DNA from: Jannaschia seohaensis
GTDB lineage: Bacteria; Pseudomonadota; Alphaproteobacteria; Rhodobacterales; Rhodobacteraceae
Direction: 5' to 3'
Assembly (NCBI RefSeq): GCF_900116765.1
Contig: NZ_UETC01000002.1
Coordinates: 62,001-126,000, forward strand
DNA length: 64,000 bases
Made by a program: the position numbers and the translations under genes. The number at the start of each line of letters is the position of its first letter. Position 1 is the first letter of the stretch. The notes under the pieces are model-generated. The model was not told where the DNA came from. It did not search any database and saw nothing but the letters and a program-made list of their open reading frames with translations. This document shows positions 16,589-24,965 of this stretch, piece after piece.

Positions 16589-17434
16589 TCAGGCTTCGGA
16601 CGCCTCCAGCATGGGCACGCCCGATCCTTCCAGCCCGGCCCTCACAATCGCCTCCGCCCTCCGCGCGAGCGCCTTGCGATCCGCGAATGCGGCCACCTCC
16701 AACGGCGGATGAAAGATCACCTCGACCGTGCCGTGGCGGGCAGCGGCCAACATCGCGACCATATGCGTCCCGGCCGACTGGTCGCCCCACCAGCCATAGA
16801 ACGCAGCAGGGGCGCCCTCGGGCGCGTGATAGGACAGCGTGACCGGCTGGACCCGCAAATCGGAAGGCGTCCCCTCGGCGAGAAAGGACGCGAAGAGGCT
16901 CGACTTGAACGGGAGCACGCGCCGCCCATCCGTGCTGGTGCCTTCGGGGAAGAACAGCAGTTCATGCCCCACCGCCAGCCGCTGCTGCAAGAGATCGGTC
17001 TGCGTCCGCGCCTCGCGCCGGTCCCGTCGGATGAACACCGTGCCCGTCGCCCGCGCCAGCCAGCCGATTCCCGGCCAGCCCGCCACCTCCGACTTCGACA
17101 CGAAATAGACCCGGCGGCAGGCATTGAGGGCGAAGATGTCCAACCAGGAGACGTGGTTGGCGACAACCGCCCCCGCCCCGTCCATCGGCGTTCCCCGCAC
17201 CAGGCGGCGCAGGCCCAGGAGGCGCAGCGCGTTGCGGCAAACGAAGACGGTGATATGCGGCGTCACGGGACGGCGCCCCCCGCAAAGCGGTTGCTCCACC
17301 AGGCGCACCAGCAGCAGCACGACGAGACCGCCGAAGATCAGCGAGAGCATCGCCCCGCCCTTCACAAAGACCCGCAGCAAGGACAGGGGGCCGAGGGGCG
17401 GGAAGACGGGATGAGGGGCATCGTCCCAGGTCAC
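16589..17434 (-). CDS. olsA: lyso-ornithine lipid O-acyltransferase (PlsC family)
   Basis: A 281-residue 1-acylglycerol-3-phosphate acyltransferase-like protein. An N-terminal hydrophobic segment precedes the HX4D motif in ANHVSWLDIFALN and the FPEGTSTDG glycerol-phosphate-loop motif. In olsBA operons OlsA adds the second acyl chain to lyso-ornithine lipid. The GTG start at 17434, 7 nt after the olsB stop, is chosen because upstream residues read antisense to olsB and homology begins around VTWDD. The pairing with olsB supports OlsA over a general PlsC. Confidence 0.85.
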   Translation of the reverse strand: MTWDDAPHPVFPPLGPLSLLRVFVKGGAMLSLIFGGLVVLLLVRLVEQPLCGGRRPVTPHITVFVCRNALRLLGLRRLVRGTPMDGAGAVVANHVSWLDIFALNACRRVYFVSKSEVAGWPGIGWLARATGTVFIRRDRREARTQTDLLQQRLAVGHELLFFPEGTSTDGRRVLPFKSSLFASFLAEGTPSDLRVQPVTLSYHAPEGAPAAFYGWWGDQSAGTHMVAMLAAARHGTVEVIFHPPLEVAAFADRKALARRAEAIVRAGLEGSGVPMLEASEA

Positions 17435-17441
17435 GCGGCTG

Positions 17442-18134
17442 TCATGCGACGCTGCCCAAGGGCGCGCGCCGTCCCGCCCCCGGCAGGCGCAGACGCGCCA
17501 TGTCGAGAAGGATGCAGATATCGGTGCAGCCGAAATCGGCGTCGATCCAGGCGCCCTCGCCGACCCAGGCCCCCGCGCGCAGATAGGCCTTGATGAGGGG
17601 CGGGGCCGCGCGCAGGTCGCCCGCACCGGCGGTCACGGCGACCGCCTGCGGCCCCCGGGCGCGCGGGCGCAGCTCCTCGGGCGCGAGCGCCGCGTCCCGA
17701 AGCCCGCGCAGAACCGGCATCAGCGCCGCCGCATCCGTTCCCGGAAGCGAGGCCGTGCCCACCAGATAGGCGACGCCCCGCTGGAGCAGCTGTTCGGCGA
17801 TCCCGCGGAACAGGGTCAGGGCCGCCGTGCCGCCACGATAGTCGGGATGCAGGCAGGTGCGGCCCAGTTCGACGACCCGCCCCTCCGCTGCGCACAGCCG
17901 ATGCAGGTCGAACTCCCTTGCGGTATAGGCCGTGCCCCGCGCCAGGCGGGCCGTCCCGATCGCGCCCAACTCCGGGCGGCCCGGGTCGCGCAGGATCGCG
18001 TGCTCGCTGGTGGCGTCAAAGGAATCGGCCTCGATCTCGGGCGCGATTCCCATTTCCTCCACGAAGACCGACCGCCGCAGAGCGCAGGCCGCGCGCGCGT
18101 CTCCCGTGATCTCGAAGGTCAGCGGCCTGTCCAT
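17442..18134 (-). CDS. olsB: L-ornithine N-alpha-acyltransferase (GNAT)
   Basis: A 230-residue acyl-ACP N-acyltransferase of the OlsB/hemolysin-like GNAT family. It makes lyso-ornithine lipid at the membrane. Visible segments are ALRRSVFVEEMG, VVELGRTCLHPDYRGGTA, PPLIKAYLRAGAWVGEGAWIDADFGCTDICILLDM. It starts at the ATG at 18134. It sits immediately upstream of olsA, the common order, which allows phosphorus-free membrane lipid synthesis. No Pho box was identified in the 209-bp upstream gap. Confidence 0.9.
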   Translation of the reverse strand: MDRPLTFEITGDARAACALRRSVFVEEMGIAPEIEADSFDATSEHAILRDPGRPELGAIGTARLARGTAYTAREFDLHRLCAAEGRVVELGRTCLHPDYRGGTAALTLFRGIAEQLLQRGVAYLVGTASLPGTDAAALMPVLRGLRDAALAPEELRPRARGPQAVAVTAGAGDLRAAPPLIKAYLRAGAWVGEGAWIDADFGCTDICILLDMARLRLPGAGRRAPLGSVA

Positions 18135-18343
18135 GCCCTGCAGGTAAGGACTTTTGGGACCGGGTGGAAGCGGCCAATCCCCGCTTTCGACGCCCTGTTC
18201 CGATTTCGTCAACGCTTCGTTAACCAATTAACCCCAACCCTGTGCGAAAGCCTCGGGCGCAATGATCGAGCCAGCGTGATACTGACCGCTTCCGGAACGG
18301 GGGCGCGACCGGATCGCCCGGCTCGACTTTGCCGTCCGGCGCT

Positions 18344-18526
18344 CTAGTCGAACACCGGCATCAGAAGGACGCGAGCCCCATCGATCACCTGCTTTCCCGA
18401 TTCTTCGAAATTCACCGTGATCCGTGCACCGATGACGGATTGCACCTGTCCCGTGCCCCAATCCGGCACATCCGGATGACGGACCAGCATCCCGGGCTCC
18501 AATGTCGGGTTGAGGTTCTGTGACAT
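18344..18526 (-). CDS. DUF3553 family small protein
   Basis: A 60-residue protein matching the compact DUF3553 pattern (PGMLVRHPDVPDWGTGQVQSV, ARITVNFEESGKQVI), an SH3-like fold related to the UvrD C-terminal tail. Its molecular role is unknown. It has a GGAG site before the ATG at 18526. It is divergent from chpT with only 12 bp between start codons, so each promoter must lie inside the other gene or the two share a compact control site. Confidence 0.8.
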   Translation of the reverse strand: MSQNLNPTLEPGMLVRHPDVPDWGTGQVQSVIGARITVNFEESGKQVIDGARVLLMPVFD

Positions 18527-18538
18527 GAGTGGTCTCCG

Positions 18539-19174
18539 ATGAGCGACGATCTGAAGCGTGACGGTAATGCCTTTCGCGCCGAGGACGAGGCCGATCTCGT
18601 CGCCCTACTTGGCTCCCGGCTGTGCCACGACCTGGTCAGCCCTCTGGGCGCGATCCATAACGGCTTGGAACTGATCGAGCTTTCGGGCTCCACCTCCGGC
18701 GACGAGATGGCGCTGATCCGGCAGTCGCTCGACGCCGCTCTGGCCCGGATCGCCTTTTTCCGGCTGGCCTTCGGCTCGGCGGCCCGGGACGCGGTGATCC
18801 CCCAGCGCGACCTGCGCGCCGCGATCTCGGCCATGTATCGGGAGAGCCGGACCGAGGTCATCTGGCGCGACGAGGAGGATCGGCCGCGCTCCGAGATCCG
18901 CCTCGCCTGCCTCGCCCTGCTCTGCGTCGAAACCGCGATCCCTTGGGGCGCGAAGATCGAAGTCACGCGCAATCCGAACGCCTGGGTGTTCCATGTCGAC
19001 GCCAAGCGGCTGAAGATCGAGCCGGCCCTGTGGCAGGCGCTGGGCCGCGGAGCGGTGTTGGCCGATCTGACCGGCGCGCAGGTGCAGTTCGGCATCCTCG
19101 CCCGCGCCTGCCGCGCGCTGCGCCGGCCGGTCTCGGTCAGCGCCGACGAGACGCATCTGAGCCTCCTGGTCTGA
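18539..19174 (+). CDS. chpT: histidine phosphotransferase ChpT
   Basis: A 211-residue protein with a DHp-like helical hairpin containing the phospho-acceptor histidine in SRLCHDLVSPLGAIHNGLELIE (about residue 30). A degenerate ATPase-like C-terminal half follows. ChpT passes phosphate from CckA to CtrA; in Rhodobacterales this controls motility, gene-transfer agents and quorum responses. No Shine-Dalgarno precedes the ATG at 18539, and the gene is 12 bp from the divergent DUF3553 start, so a leaderless or internal start is possible. Confidence 0.88.
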   Translation: MSDDLKRDGNAFRAEDEADLVALLGSRLCHDLVSPLGAIHNGLELIELSGSTSGDEMALIRQSLDAALARIAFFRLAFGSAARDAVIPQRDLRAAISAMYRESRTEVIWRDEEDRPRSEIRLACLALLCVETAIPWGAKIEVTRNPNAWVFHVDAKRLKIEPALWQALGRGAVLADLTGAQVQFGILARACRALRRPVSVSADETHLSLLV

Positions 19175-19226
19175 GCGCGCGCGCCCCATCGGGCGCCACC
19201 GCCGCCCCCACCGGCTGGCGGCCCCG

Positions 19227-19745
19227 TCAGACCGCGCGCATCCCGGCCCGGAACCGCGCCGCCTTCGCGACATAGTGGCGTGCCGAGTCCAGCAGTCCCG
19301 CGCGCGCCGCCGCGTCCAACTCCCGCACGACCTTGCCCGGCGCGCCCATGACCAGCGAGCCGGGCGGGATGACCTTGCCCTCGGTCACCAGCGCTCCGGC
19401 GCCGATCAGGGAGCCCGCCCCGATCACCGCGCCGTTCAGCACCGTCGCGCCCATGCCGACCAGCGCGCCGTCCTCGACCGTGCAGCCGTGGAGAATCGCC
19501 TTGTGACCGATGGTGCAATCGGCCCCGATCGTCAGCGGGAAGCCCATATCGGTATGCAGCACGCAGGCTTCCTGCACGTTGGAGCCGCGGCCGACCGTGA
19601 TGCGCTCATTGTCGCCGCGCAGGGTGGCGCCGAACCAGATATTCGCATCGGCCTCCAGGGTGCAGGCGCCGATCACATTGGCATCGGGGGCGATCCAGGC
19701 CCCCTCCGCGATTTCAGGGGCGATGTCGTCCAAGGCGTAGATCAT
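19227..19745 (-). CDS. gamma-carbonic anhydrase-like hexapeptide-repeat protein
   Basis: A 172-residue left-handed beta-helix protein with repeated hexapeptides ([34 protein letters not shown]). The expected gamma-class zinc histidines are seen in VLHTDMG and [11 protein letters not shown]. It probably hydrates CO2 or acts as a related LbH metal enzyme in the cytoplasm. The ATG overlaps the gmk stop (ATGA). It is the last gene of the yicC-gmk operon. Confidence 0.88.
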   Translation of the reverse strand: MIYALDDIAPEIAEGAWIAPDANVIGACTLEADANIWFGATLRGDNERITVGRGSNVQEACVLHTDMGFPLTIGADCTIGHKAILHGCTVEDGALVGMGATVLNGAVIGAGSLIGAGALVTEGKVIPPGSLVMGAPGKVVRELDAAARAGLLDSARHYVAKAARFRAGMRAV

Positions 19746-20401
19746 GTCGTCTCCCTTTCCCGGAATTCCTCCGACAGGCCGGCCACGAAACCCGACAGCC
19801 AGGGCTGGCGTCCCCGCTTGAGGCGCTCCGCCTCCAACAGTGTGCGCAGCCGCATCTCGGTCGCGTCCATGTCGTCATTGACGAGGACATAGTCATACTC
19901 GGCCCAATGGCTGATCTCCGCCTCGGACTTGGCCATCCGCTTGGCGATTACGTCGGGGCCGTCCTGGCCACGGGACCGCAGCCGCCGTTCGAGCTCCGCG
20001 ATGGAGGGCGGCAGGATGAAGATCGAGACCATGTCGCCGCGAATGGCCGATTGCGCCAGCTGCTGGGTGCCCTGCCAATCGATGTCGAAGATCACGTCCC
20101 GCCCGGCCGCCAAGGCCGCCTCGACCGGAGCCTTGGGAGAGCCGTAATGATTCCCGAACACCTCCGCGTGTTCGAGCATCTCGCCCTGCATGATCCATTC
20201 GCCGAAGGTCTCGCGGTCGACGAAATAGTAGTCGCGCCCCTCCACCTCGCCCGGACGCGGGGGCCGGGTGGTCGCCGAGACGGAAAAGCTGAGCGTCGGG
20301 TCCCAGGTCATCAGGCGCCGGGCCATGGTCGATTTGCCCGCGCCCGAGGGGCTGGAGAGGATGATGGCGAGGCCGCGGCGGGTGGGCGTCAACTCGGTCA
20401 C
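19742..20401 (-). CDS. gmk: guanylate kinase
   Basis: A 219-residue enzyme that phosphorylates GMP to GDP. The P-loop is [11 protein letters not shown] at about residue 17. GMP-binding segments [22 protein letters not shown] and [10 protein letters not shown] are intact. It starts at a GTG whose last bases overlap the yicC stop (GTGA), giving coupling. The yicC-gmk order is typical of proteobacteria. Confidence 0.96.
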   Translation of the reverse strand: MTELTPTRRGLAIILSSPSGAGKSTMARRLMTWDPTLSFSVSATTRPPRPGEVEGRDYYFVDRETFGEWIMQGEMLEHAEVFGNHYGSPKAPVEAALAAGRDVIFDIDWQGTQQLAQSAIRGDMVSIFILPPSIAELERRLRSRGQDGPDVIAKRMAKSEAEISHWAEYDYVLVNDDMDATEMRLRTLLEAERLKRGRQPWLSGFVAGLSEEFRERETT

Positions 20402-21258
20402 TCCACGTTCTGCACCTGCTCGCGCAGGCGGTCGATGACGGTCTTGAGCTCCAACCCGATGGCGGTCAGCTCGGAGAGGCCGGATTTGGAGCAGATCGTG
20501 TTGGTCTCGCGCACGAATTCCTGGGTCAGGAAGTCAAGACGGCGCCCCACCGGCCCGTCGGCGTCCAAGAGCGCGCGCGCGGCGTCGATATGCACGGCGA
20601 GGCGGTCGAGCTCCTCGGCGATGTCCGCCTTGACGGCGAGGGCAGCGATCTCCTGCCGGACCCGATCGTCCGCGATCTGCGCCGCCTCCAGCCGGGCGGC
20701 GGCGGCGCGGAAGGTCTCGGCGATGTGGTCGGCCCGGGCGGGCGCGAGGTCTATGGCGGCCTGGCGCAGCCGGGCGATCTCGTCGATCTGGGCAGAGAGC
20801 ACCTCGCGCAGGGCGGCGCCCTCGCGGGCACGGTCGGCATCCCAGGCGGCGACGAGATCGGCGAGATCGGCGCGCAGGGTCTCCAGCGGGGGCGGCGCCT
20901 CCGCCTCGCCCGCCTCCCAGACGCCGCGCACCGAGAGCACGCCCGCCGCGGTCGAGGGCGCAAGCGGCAGCCCCCGCGCCTGCGCGACCGCCTCGGCCTG
21001 AGCCATGGCGTCGACCGCGCGGGCCAGCGCCTCGGCGTTGAGGACGGGTCCAGACGGGCCGGTCGCAGTGAGACGCAGCGAGACCGAGACATTGCCCCGC
21101 GCCGCCGTGCCGGTGACCGAGGCCCGGACGGCAGGCTCCAGCCCGGCGGGCATGTCCGGCAAGCGCAGACGCAGATCCAGACCGCGCGCATTGACCGAGC
21201 GCATCTCCCATCGGCGGCCCTCGGCGTCGCGCGCCGCGTATCCCGTCATCGACTTCAT
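20398..21258 (-). CDS. yicC: YicC family endoribonuclease-type protein
   Basis: A 286-residue YicC/YloC protein. It starts [34 protein letters not shown] and ends with the conserved DUF1732 C-terminus ([21 protein letters not shown]...[18 protein letters not shown]). Members are stress-related RNases. It is upstream of and overlaps gmk. The start at 21258 matches the family N-terminus; a longer frame to 21294 adds unrelated residues. Confidence 0.92.
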   Translation of the reverse strand: MKSMTGYAARDAEGRRWEMRSVNARGLDLRLRLPDMPAGLEPAVRASVTGTAARGNVSVSLRLTATGPSGPVLNAEALARAVDAMAQAEAVAQARGLPLAPSTAAGVLSVRGVWEAGEAEAPPPLETLRADLADLVAAWDADRAREGAALREVLSAQIDEIARLRQAAIDLAPARADHIAETFRAAAARLEAAQIADDRVRQEIAALAVKADIAEELDRLAVHIDAARALLDADGPVGRRLDFLTQEFVRETNTICSKSGLSELTAIGLELKTVIDRLREQVQNVE

Positions 21259-21429
21259 CGCGCATGGCCTAGCCCCCCGGCGGAGCGCGGGCAAGCGTCC
21301 TGGCCCGGAGAGAGCGTTAACCAGAGGTTAAGGAAAAGGGGGCATTTGATCAAAACCGACGCTAAGTTCGCTGACAGACCCGAGCGTCCGGTCCGTGACC
21401 GGCGCCGCACGAGCGATGGAACAGACCCG

Positions 21430-22107
21430 ATGACGATGACGACCGACCATGACCAGACCCGACCTGCGGAAATACTCGATCTGACGGGTCGCCGGATGGA
21501 AAAACACTCCCCGCTGTTGGAGGAGGCGTGGCGCTATTGGAACTCGCTCCGCTCCGGCGGAGGCGTGCCGCGGCGGGAGGCTCTGGACCCGCGCAAGATG
21601 TCTCTGACGCTCGGCCACTCGATGATCCTGGACCGCACGCGCCCCGGCACGGTGCGGGTGCGCCTGGGCGGGCGCGTGATGAACGGGCTGATGGGGATGG
21701 AGGTGCGGGGGCTGCCGATCCGCGCCTTCTTCGACCTGACCCAACGGGGCCATGCGGCCGCCCTGGTGGAGAAGGTGTTCGAACTGCCGGCCACGCTGGA
21801 GCTGGACCTCATCAGCCATACGATGGACGGGGCGACCCATGCGCGGATGCTCGTCCTTCCGCTGCGCGACCGGGCCGGCGTCGTGACCAAGGCCCTGACC
21901 TGCATCGCCCTGGACCGGCTCGATTTCGAGCCCCCGCACCGCTTCTCCATCCTGCGGGAGCAGCTCGGGCCGTTAAAGCCACACCCTGCGCTTCATGGCA
22001 ACAGAGCCAGGCCGGCCCGCCGGGCGCAGGACTTGCCGATGGAGATGGCCGAGGCACAGGACGGCTTTGCGCCCCGCCCCAAGCCCTATCTCCGCGTGGT
22101 GAAATAG
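21430..22107 (+). CDS. PAS-domain protein (PAS_5 family)
   Basis: A 225-residue soluble protein with a single PAS_5-like domain (about residues 20-160), recognisable by SPLLEEAWRYWNSLRSGGGVPRREALDPRKM, RVRLGGRVMNGLMGMEVRGLPIRAFFD and MLVLPLRDR. It is common in alphaproteobacteria and of unknown function, possibly sensory. A basic C-terminal tail contains RARPARRAQDLP. The ATG at 21430 is used because the upstream frame is yicC antisense. A strong terminator follows. Confidence 0.8.
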   Translation: MTMTTDHDQTRPAEILDLTGRRMEKHSPLLEEAWRYWNSLRSGGGVPRREALDPRKMSLTLGHSMILDRTRPGTVRVRLGGRVMNGLMGMEVRGLPIRAFFDLTQRGHAAALVEKVFELPATLELDLISHTMDGATHARMLVLPLRDRAGVVTKALTCIALDRLDFEPPHRFSILREQLGPLKPHPALHGNRARPARRAQDLPMEMAEAQDGFAPRPKPYLRVVK

Positions 22108-22114
22108 GCGGATC

Positions 22115-22138
22115 GGGCGCCCCGCCGCCGGGGCGCCC
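22115..22138. terminator. bidirectional terminator between PAS gene and DAHP synthase
   Basis: A 10-bp perfect stem GGGCGCCCCG / CGGGGCGCCC with a CCGC loop is followed by GTTTCCGT on the plus strand. It lies between convergent stops. Confidence 0.85.
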
Positions 22139-22147
22139 GTTTCCGTC

Positions 22148-23512
22148 TCAGGAGGCCGCGCGGGCGCGGTCCTGGCGCAGGCTCGACAACTCCTCGGCCA
22201 CCAGGAAGGCCAGCTCCAGCGATTGCGAGGCGTTGAGACGCGGGTCGCAGGCGGTGTGGTAGCGATCAGACAGGTCCTCATCGGTCACGTCGCGCACGCC
22301 GCCGGTGCATTCGGTCACGTCCTGGCCGGTCATCTCGAAATGCACGCCGCCCGGAATCGTCCCGTGGTCGCGATGCACGGCGAAGAACTCTCTCACCTCG
22401 CCCAGCACCCGCTCGAACGGGCGGGTCTTGTAGCCCGACTCCGACTTGATCGTGTTGCCGTGCATCGGATCGCAGGTCCAGACGACATTCGCGCCGATCT
22501 CCTGCACGGTCTTGATGAGCCGCGGCAGGTTCTCCTGGACCTTCCCCGCACCGAAGCGCGCGATCAGGGTCAGGCGGCCCATCTCATTGTCGGGGTTGAG
22601 CGCGGCGATCAGCGCCTTGAGGTCGTCGGAGGTCATCGTCGGGCCGCATTTCAGGCCGATCGGGTTCAGCACGCCCTTGCAGAACTCCACGTGGGCGCCG
22701 TCCGGCTGCCGCGTGCGGTCGCCGATCCAGATCATGTGGCCCGACCCCGCCAGCCACTGGCCCGTCAGCGAATCCTGGCGGCAGAGCGCCTCTTCGTATT
22801 CAAGCAGCAGCGCCTCATGCGAGGTGTAGAAATCGACCGTCGCCATCTCATGATTGGTGTCGCCGGTCATACCCGCGGCGGCCATGAAATCCAGGGTGTC
22901 CTGAATGCGCGTGGCCATATCGCGATACTGCGCCGCCCGCTCGCCCTCGGCAAAGCCCAGCGTCCAGGCATGCACGCGGTGCATGTCGGCGAAGCCGCCC
23001 TTGGAGAAGGCGCGCAGCAAGTTCAGCGTTGCGGCGGCCTGGGTATAGGCCTCCAGCATCTTGGACGGCGCGGGGATACGCGCCTCGGGCGTGAAGGGCA
23101 GATCGTTGATGATGTCGCCGCGATAGCTGGGAAGCTCGACGCCATCCTTGATCTCGGTCGGGGCGGAGCGGGGCTTGGCGAACTGGCCCGCCATGCGGCC
23201 GACCTTCACCACCGGGACTTTCGCCCCGTAGGTCAGCACCATGGCCATCTGCAACAGGACCTTGAACGTGTCTCGGATGGTGTCGGCGGAGAATTCGGCA
23301 AAGCTCTCGGCGCAATCGCCACCCTGCAACAGGAAGGCCTGGCCCCGGCCCGCGGCGGCCAGTTCATCCCGCAGGGTGCGGGCCTCGCCCGCGAAAACCA
23401 GCGGGGGATACTTGGCCAGCCGGGCTTCCACGGCCGCCAGGGCCTCCGCATCGGTATACTCGGGCATCTGAACCCGAGGTTTCGATCTCCAGTCGCTCTT
23501 CGTCCAGGCCAT
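22148..23512 (-). CDS. class II 3-deoxy-7-phosphoheptulonate synthase (DAHP synthase)
   Basis: A 454-residue plant-type DAHP synthase, the first step of the shikimate pathway (PEP plus erythrose-4-phosphate). Signatures are [51 protein letters not shown] and [13 protein letters not shown]. It is about the usual length. It is divergent from the GlxA-type regulator gene across 140 bp. No regulatory ACT or mutase domain is fused. Confidence 0.95.
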   Translation of the reverse strand: MAWTKSDWRSKPRVQMPEYTDAEALAAVEARLAKYPPLVFAGEARTLRDELAAAGRGQAFLLQGGDCAESFAEFSADTIRDTFKVLLQMAMVLTYGAKVPVVKVGRMAGQFAKPRSAPTEIKDGVELPSYRGDIINDLPFTPEARIPAPSKMLEAYTQAAATLNLLRAFSKGGFADMHRVHAWTLGFAEGERAAQYRDMATRIQDTLDFMAAAGMTGDTNHEMATVDFYTSHEALLLEYEEALCRQDSLTGQWLAGSGHMIWIGDRTRQPDGAHVEFCKGVLNPIGLKCGPTMTSDDLKALIAALNPDNEMGRLTLIARFGAGKVQENLPRLIKTVQEIGANVVWTCDPMHGNTIKSESGYKTRPFERVLGEVREFFAVHRDHGTIPGGVHFEMTGQDVTECTGGVRDVTDEDLSDRYHTACDPRLNASQSLELAFLVAEELSSLRQDRARAAS

Positions 23513-23652
23513 CCTCTATCCCTCCGGTCCGGCTCTCGGGCGTCTGCCTTAGCCCATCGCCGGACCCGGGGCCAGCGCCCTGTGTCATCATTCCCTTGAT
23601 TCCGGCTCCTGAATGGGCGACCTCCCCTCCTGGAAGATCGTCGGAGAGGGAG

Positions 23653-24672
23653 ATGACGCAAGCCAAGCAGCCCGCGCCGCTCGCACGCCCCGTCGGATCG
23701 GACCGGGCCAGTGGCGGCCCCGAGCACGTCATCTTCGTGCTGCTCGATCAATTCTCCCTGATCAACCTGGCCAGCGCGATCGACACGATGCGCATCGCCA
23801 ACCGGATGTCCGGGCAACAGCTCTACACCTGGACCCTTGCGGGCGAGGGCGGCGAGAGCGCGACTTGTTCGGCGGGCACCACCTTCGTGCTCAATTCGGA
23901 CCTGCCCGAGACGGACCGCGACGACATGTTGCTGCTGATCGGGGGCGTCGATGTGTCGAAAGCGACGAGCAAGCGTCTGATCTCCTGGCTGCGCCGCGAG
24001 TCGCGACGCGGCGCGACCATCGGCGGGCTTTGCACCGGCAGTTGGGCGCTGGCCGCGGCCGGGCTGCTCGACGGCAAGCGCGCCACCATCCACTGGGAGA
24101 ACCACGACAGCTTTGCCGAGGAGTTTCCCGACGTCAATCTGACCAAGTCCGTCTTCACCGTGGACGGAAAGCGCATCACCACGGCGGGCGGGACGGCCTC
24201 GGTCGATCTGATGCTGCATCTCATCGCCCGCGACCATGGCGAGGACCTGGCCGCGCTGGTCGCCGATCAGCTGATCTATTCCTCGATCCGCACCGACCAG
24301 GACACACAGCGGCTGTCGATTCCGACCCGGATCGGCGTCCGCCATCCGCGCCTGAGCCAGGTCATCCGCGAGATGGAGCAGAACATCGAGGAGCCGATCA
24401 GCCCCTCGGTCCTGGCCGCCGATGTGGGCATGTCGACCCGCCAACTGGAGCGTCTCTTCCGCCGCTATCTGAACCGCTCGCCCAAGCGCTACTACATGGA
24501 ATTGCGGCTGGGAAAGGCGCGCAACCTGCTGATGCAGACCGACATGACGATCATCAACGTCGCGCTGGCCTGCGGCTTCACCTCACCGTCCCACTTCTCC
24601 AAGTGCTACCGCGCGCAATACGGCACCACCCCCTATCGGGAGCGGGGCGCCAAGGCCGGTCAGCCCGTCTGA
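23653..24672 (+). CDS. GlxA-type AraC-family regulator (DJ-1/PfpI plus AraC domains)
   Basis: A 339-residue regulator. The N-terminal DJ-1/PfpI-like domain (about residues 25-200) contains GGLCTGSWALAAAGLLDG with the nucleophile-like cysteine. A C-terminal AraC double HTH (about 235-330) contains LAADVGMSTRQLERLFRRYLNRSPKRYYMELRLGKAR. Homologues such as GbdR/CdhR control quaternary-amine or amino-acid catabolism; the ligand here is not evident. A good GGAG-type site precedes the ATG at 23653. The stop overlaps the opposing small ORF by 13 bp. Confidence 0.88.
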   Translation: MTQAKQPAPLARPVGSDRASGGPEHVIFVLLDQFSLINLASAIDTMRIANRMSGQQLYTWTLAGEGGESATCSAGTTFVLNSDLPETDRDDMLLLIGGVDVSKATSKRLISWLRRESRRGATIGGLCTGSWALAAAGLLDGKRATIHWENHDSFAEEFPDVNLTKSVFTVDGKRITTAGGTASVDLMLHLIARDHGEDLAALVADQLIYSSIRTDQDTQRLSIPTRIGVRHPRLSQVIREMEQNIEEPISPSVLAADVGMSTRQLERLFRRYLNRSPKRYYMELRLGKARNLLMQTDMTIINVALACGFTSPSHFSKCYRAQYGTTPYRERGAKAGQPV

Positions 24673-24935
24673 CCCAACCTGGCCGCGCGGCCGCCCCGGC
24701 GACTGGGCTGCGGCGCATCGGCGAGACCGGCCCGGAGCACATCGGTCATGGGGTGGTCGGGCGCATCCTGGGCCGCGATCAGGCGGGGGATCGCCTCGGA
24801 CGTGTCGCCCGGATAGCTCAGCGCCCAATCCAGAAAGATCGACCGGCACTCCGCTTCGGTGATGCCGTCGATGCGAAATGCTTCGTGGATCAGCCCTTTC
24901 GGGTCGTCGGGCCCCTGCCCCGGTTTCACAGCCAT
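24660..24935 (-). CDS. conserved hypothetical small protein
   Basis: A 91-residue soluble protein (MAVKPGQGPDDPKGLIHEAFRIDG...). The central ITEAECRSIFLDWALSYP and EAIPRLIAAQDAPDHPMTDVLRAGL look like a small helical domain known from Rhodobacterales genomes. No function is assigned. It lies 30 bp downstream of glnE's stop in transcription order reversed, that is, its start is 30 bp left of the glnE stop, suggesting cotranscription from glnE. Confidence 0.7.
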   Translation of the reverse strand: MAVKPGQGPDDPKGLIHEAFRIDGITEAECRSIFLDWALSYPGDTSEAIPRLIAAQDAPDHPMTDVLRAGLADAPQPSRRGGRAARLGQTG

Positions 24936-24965
24936 GGCGTCCCTCCGTGATCCGCTCCTGCTATC

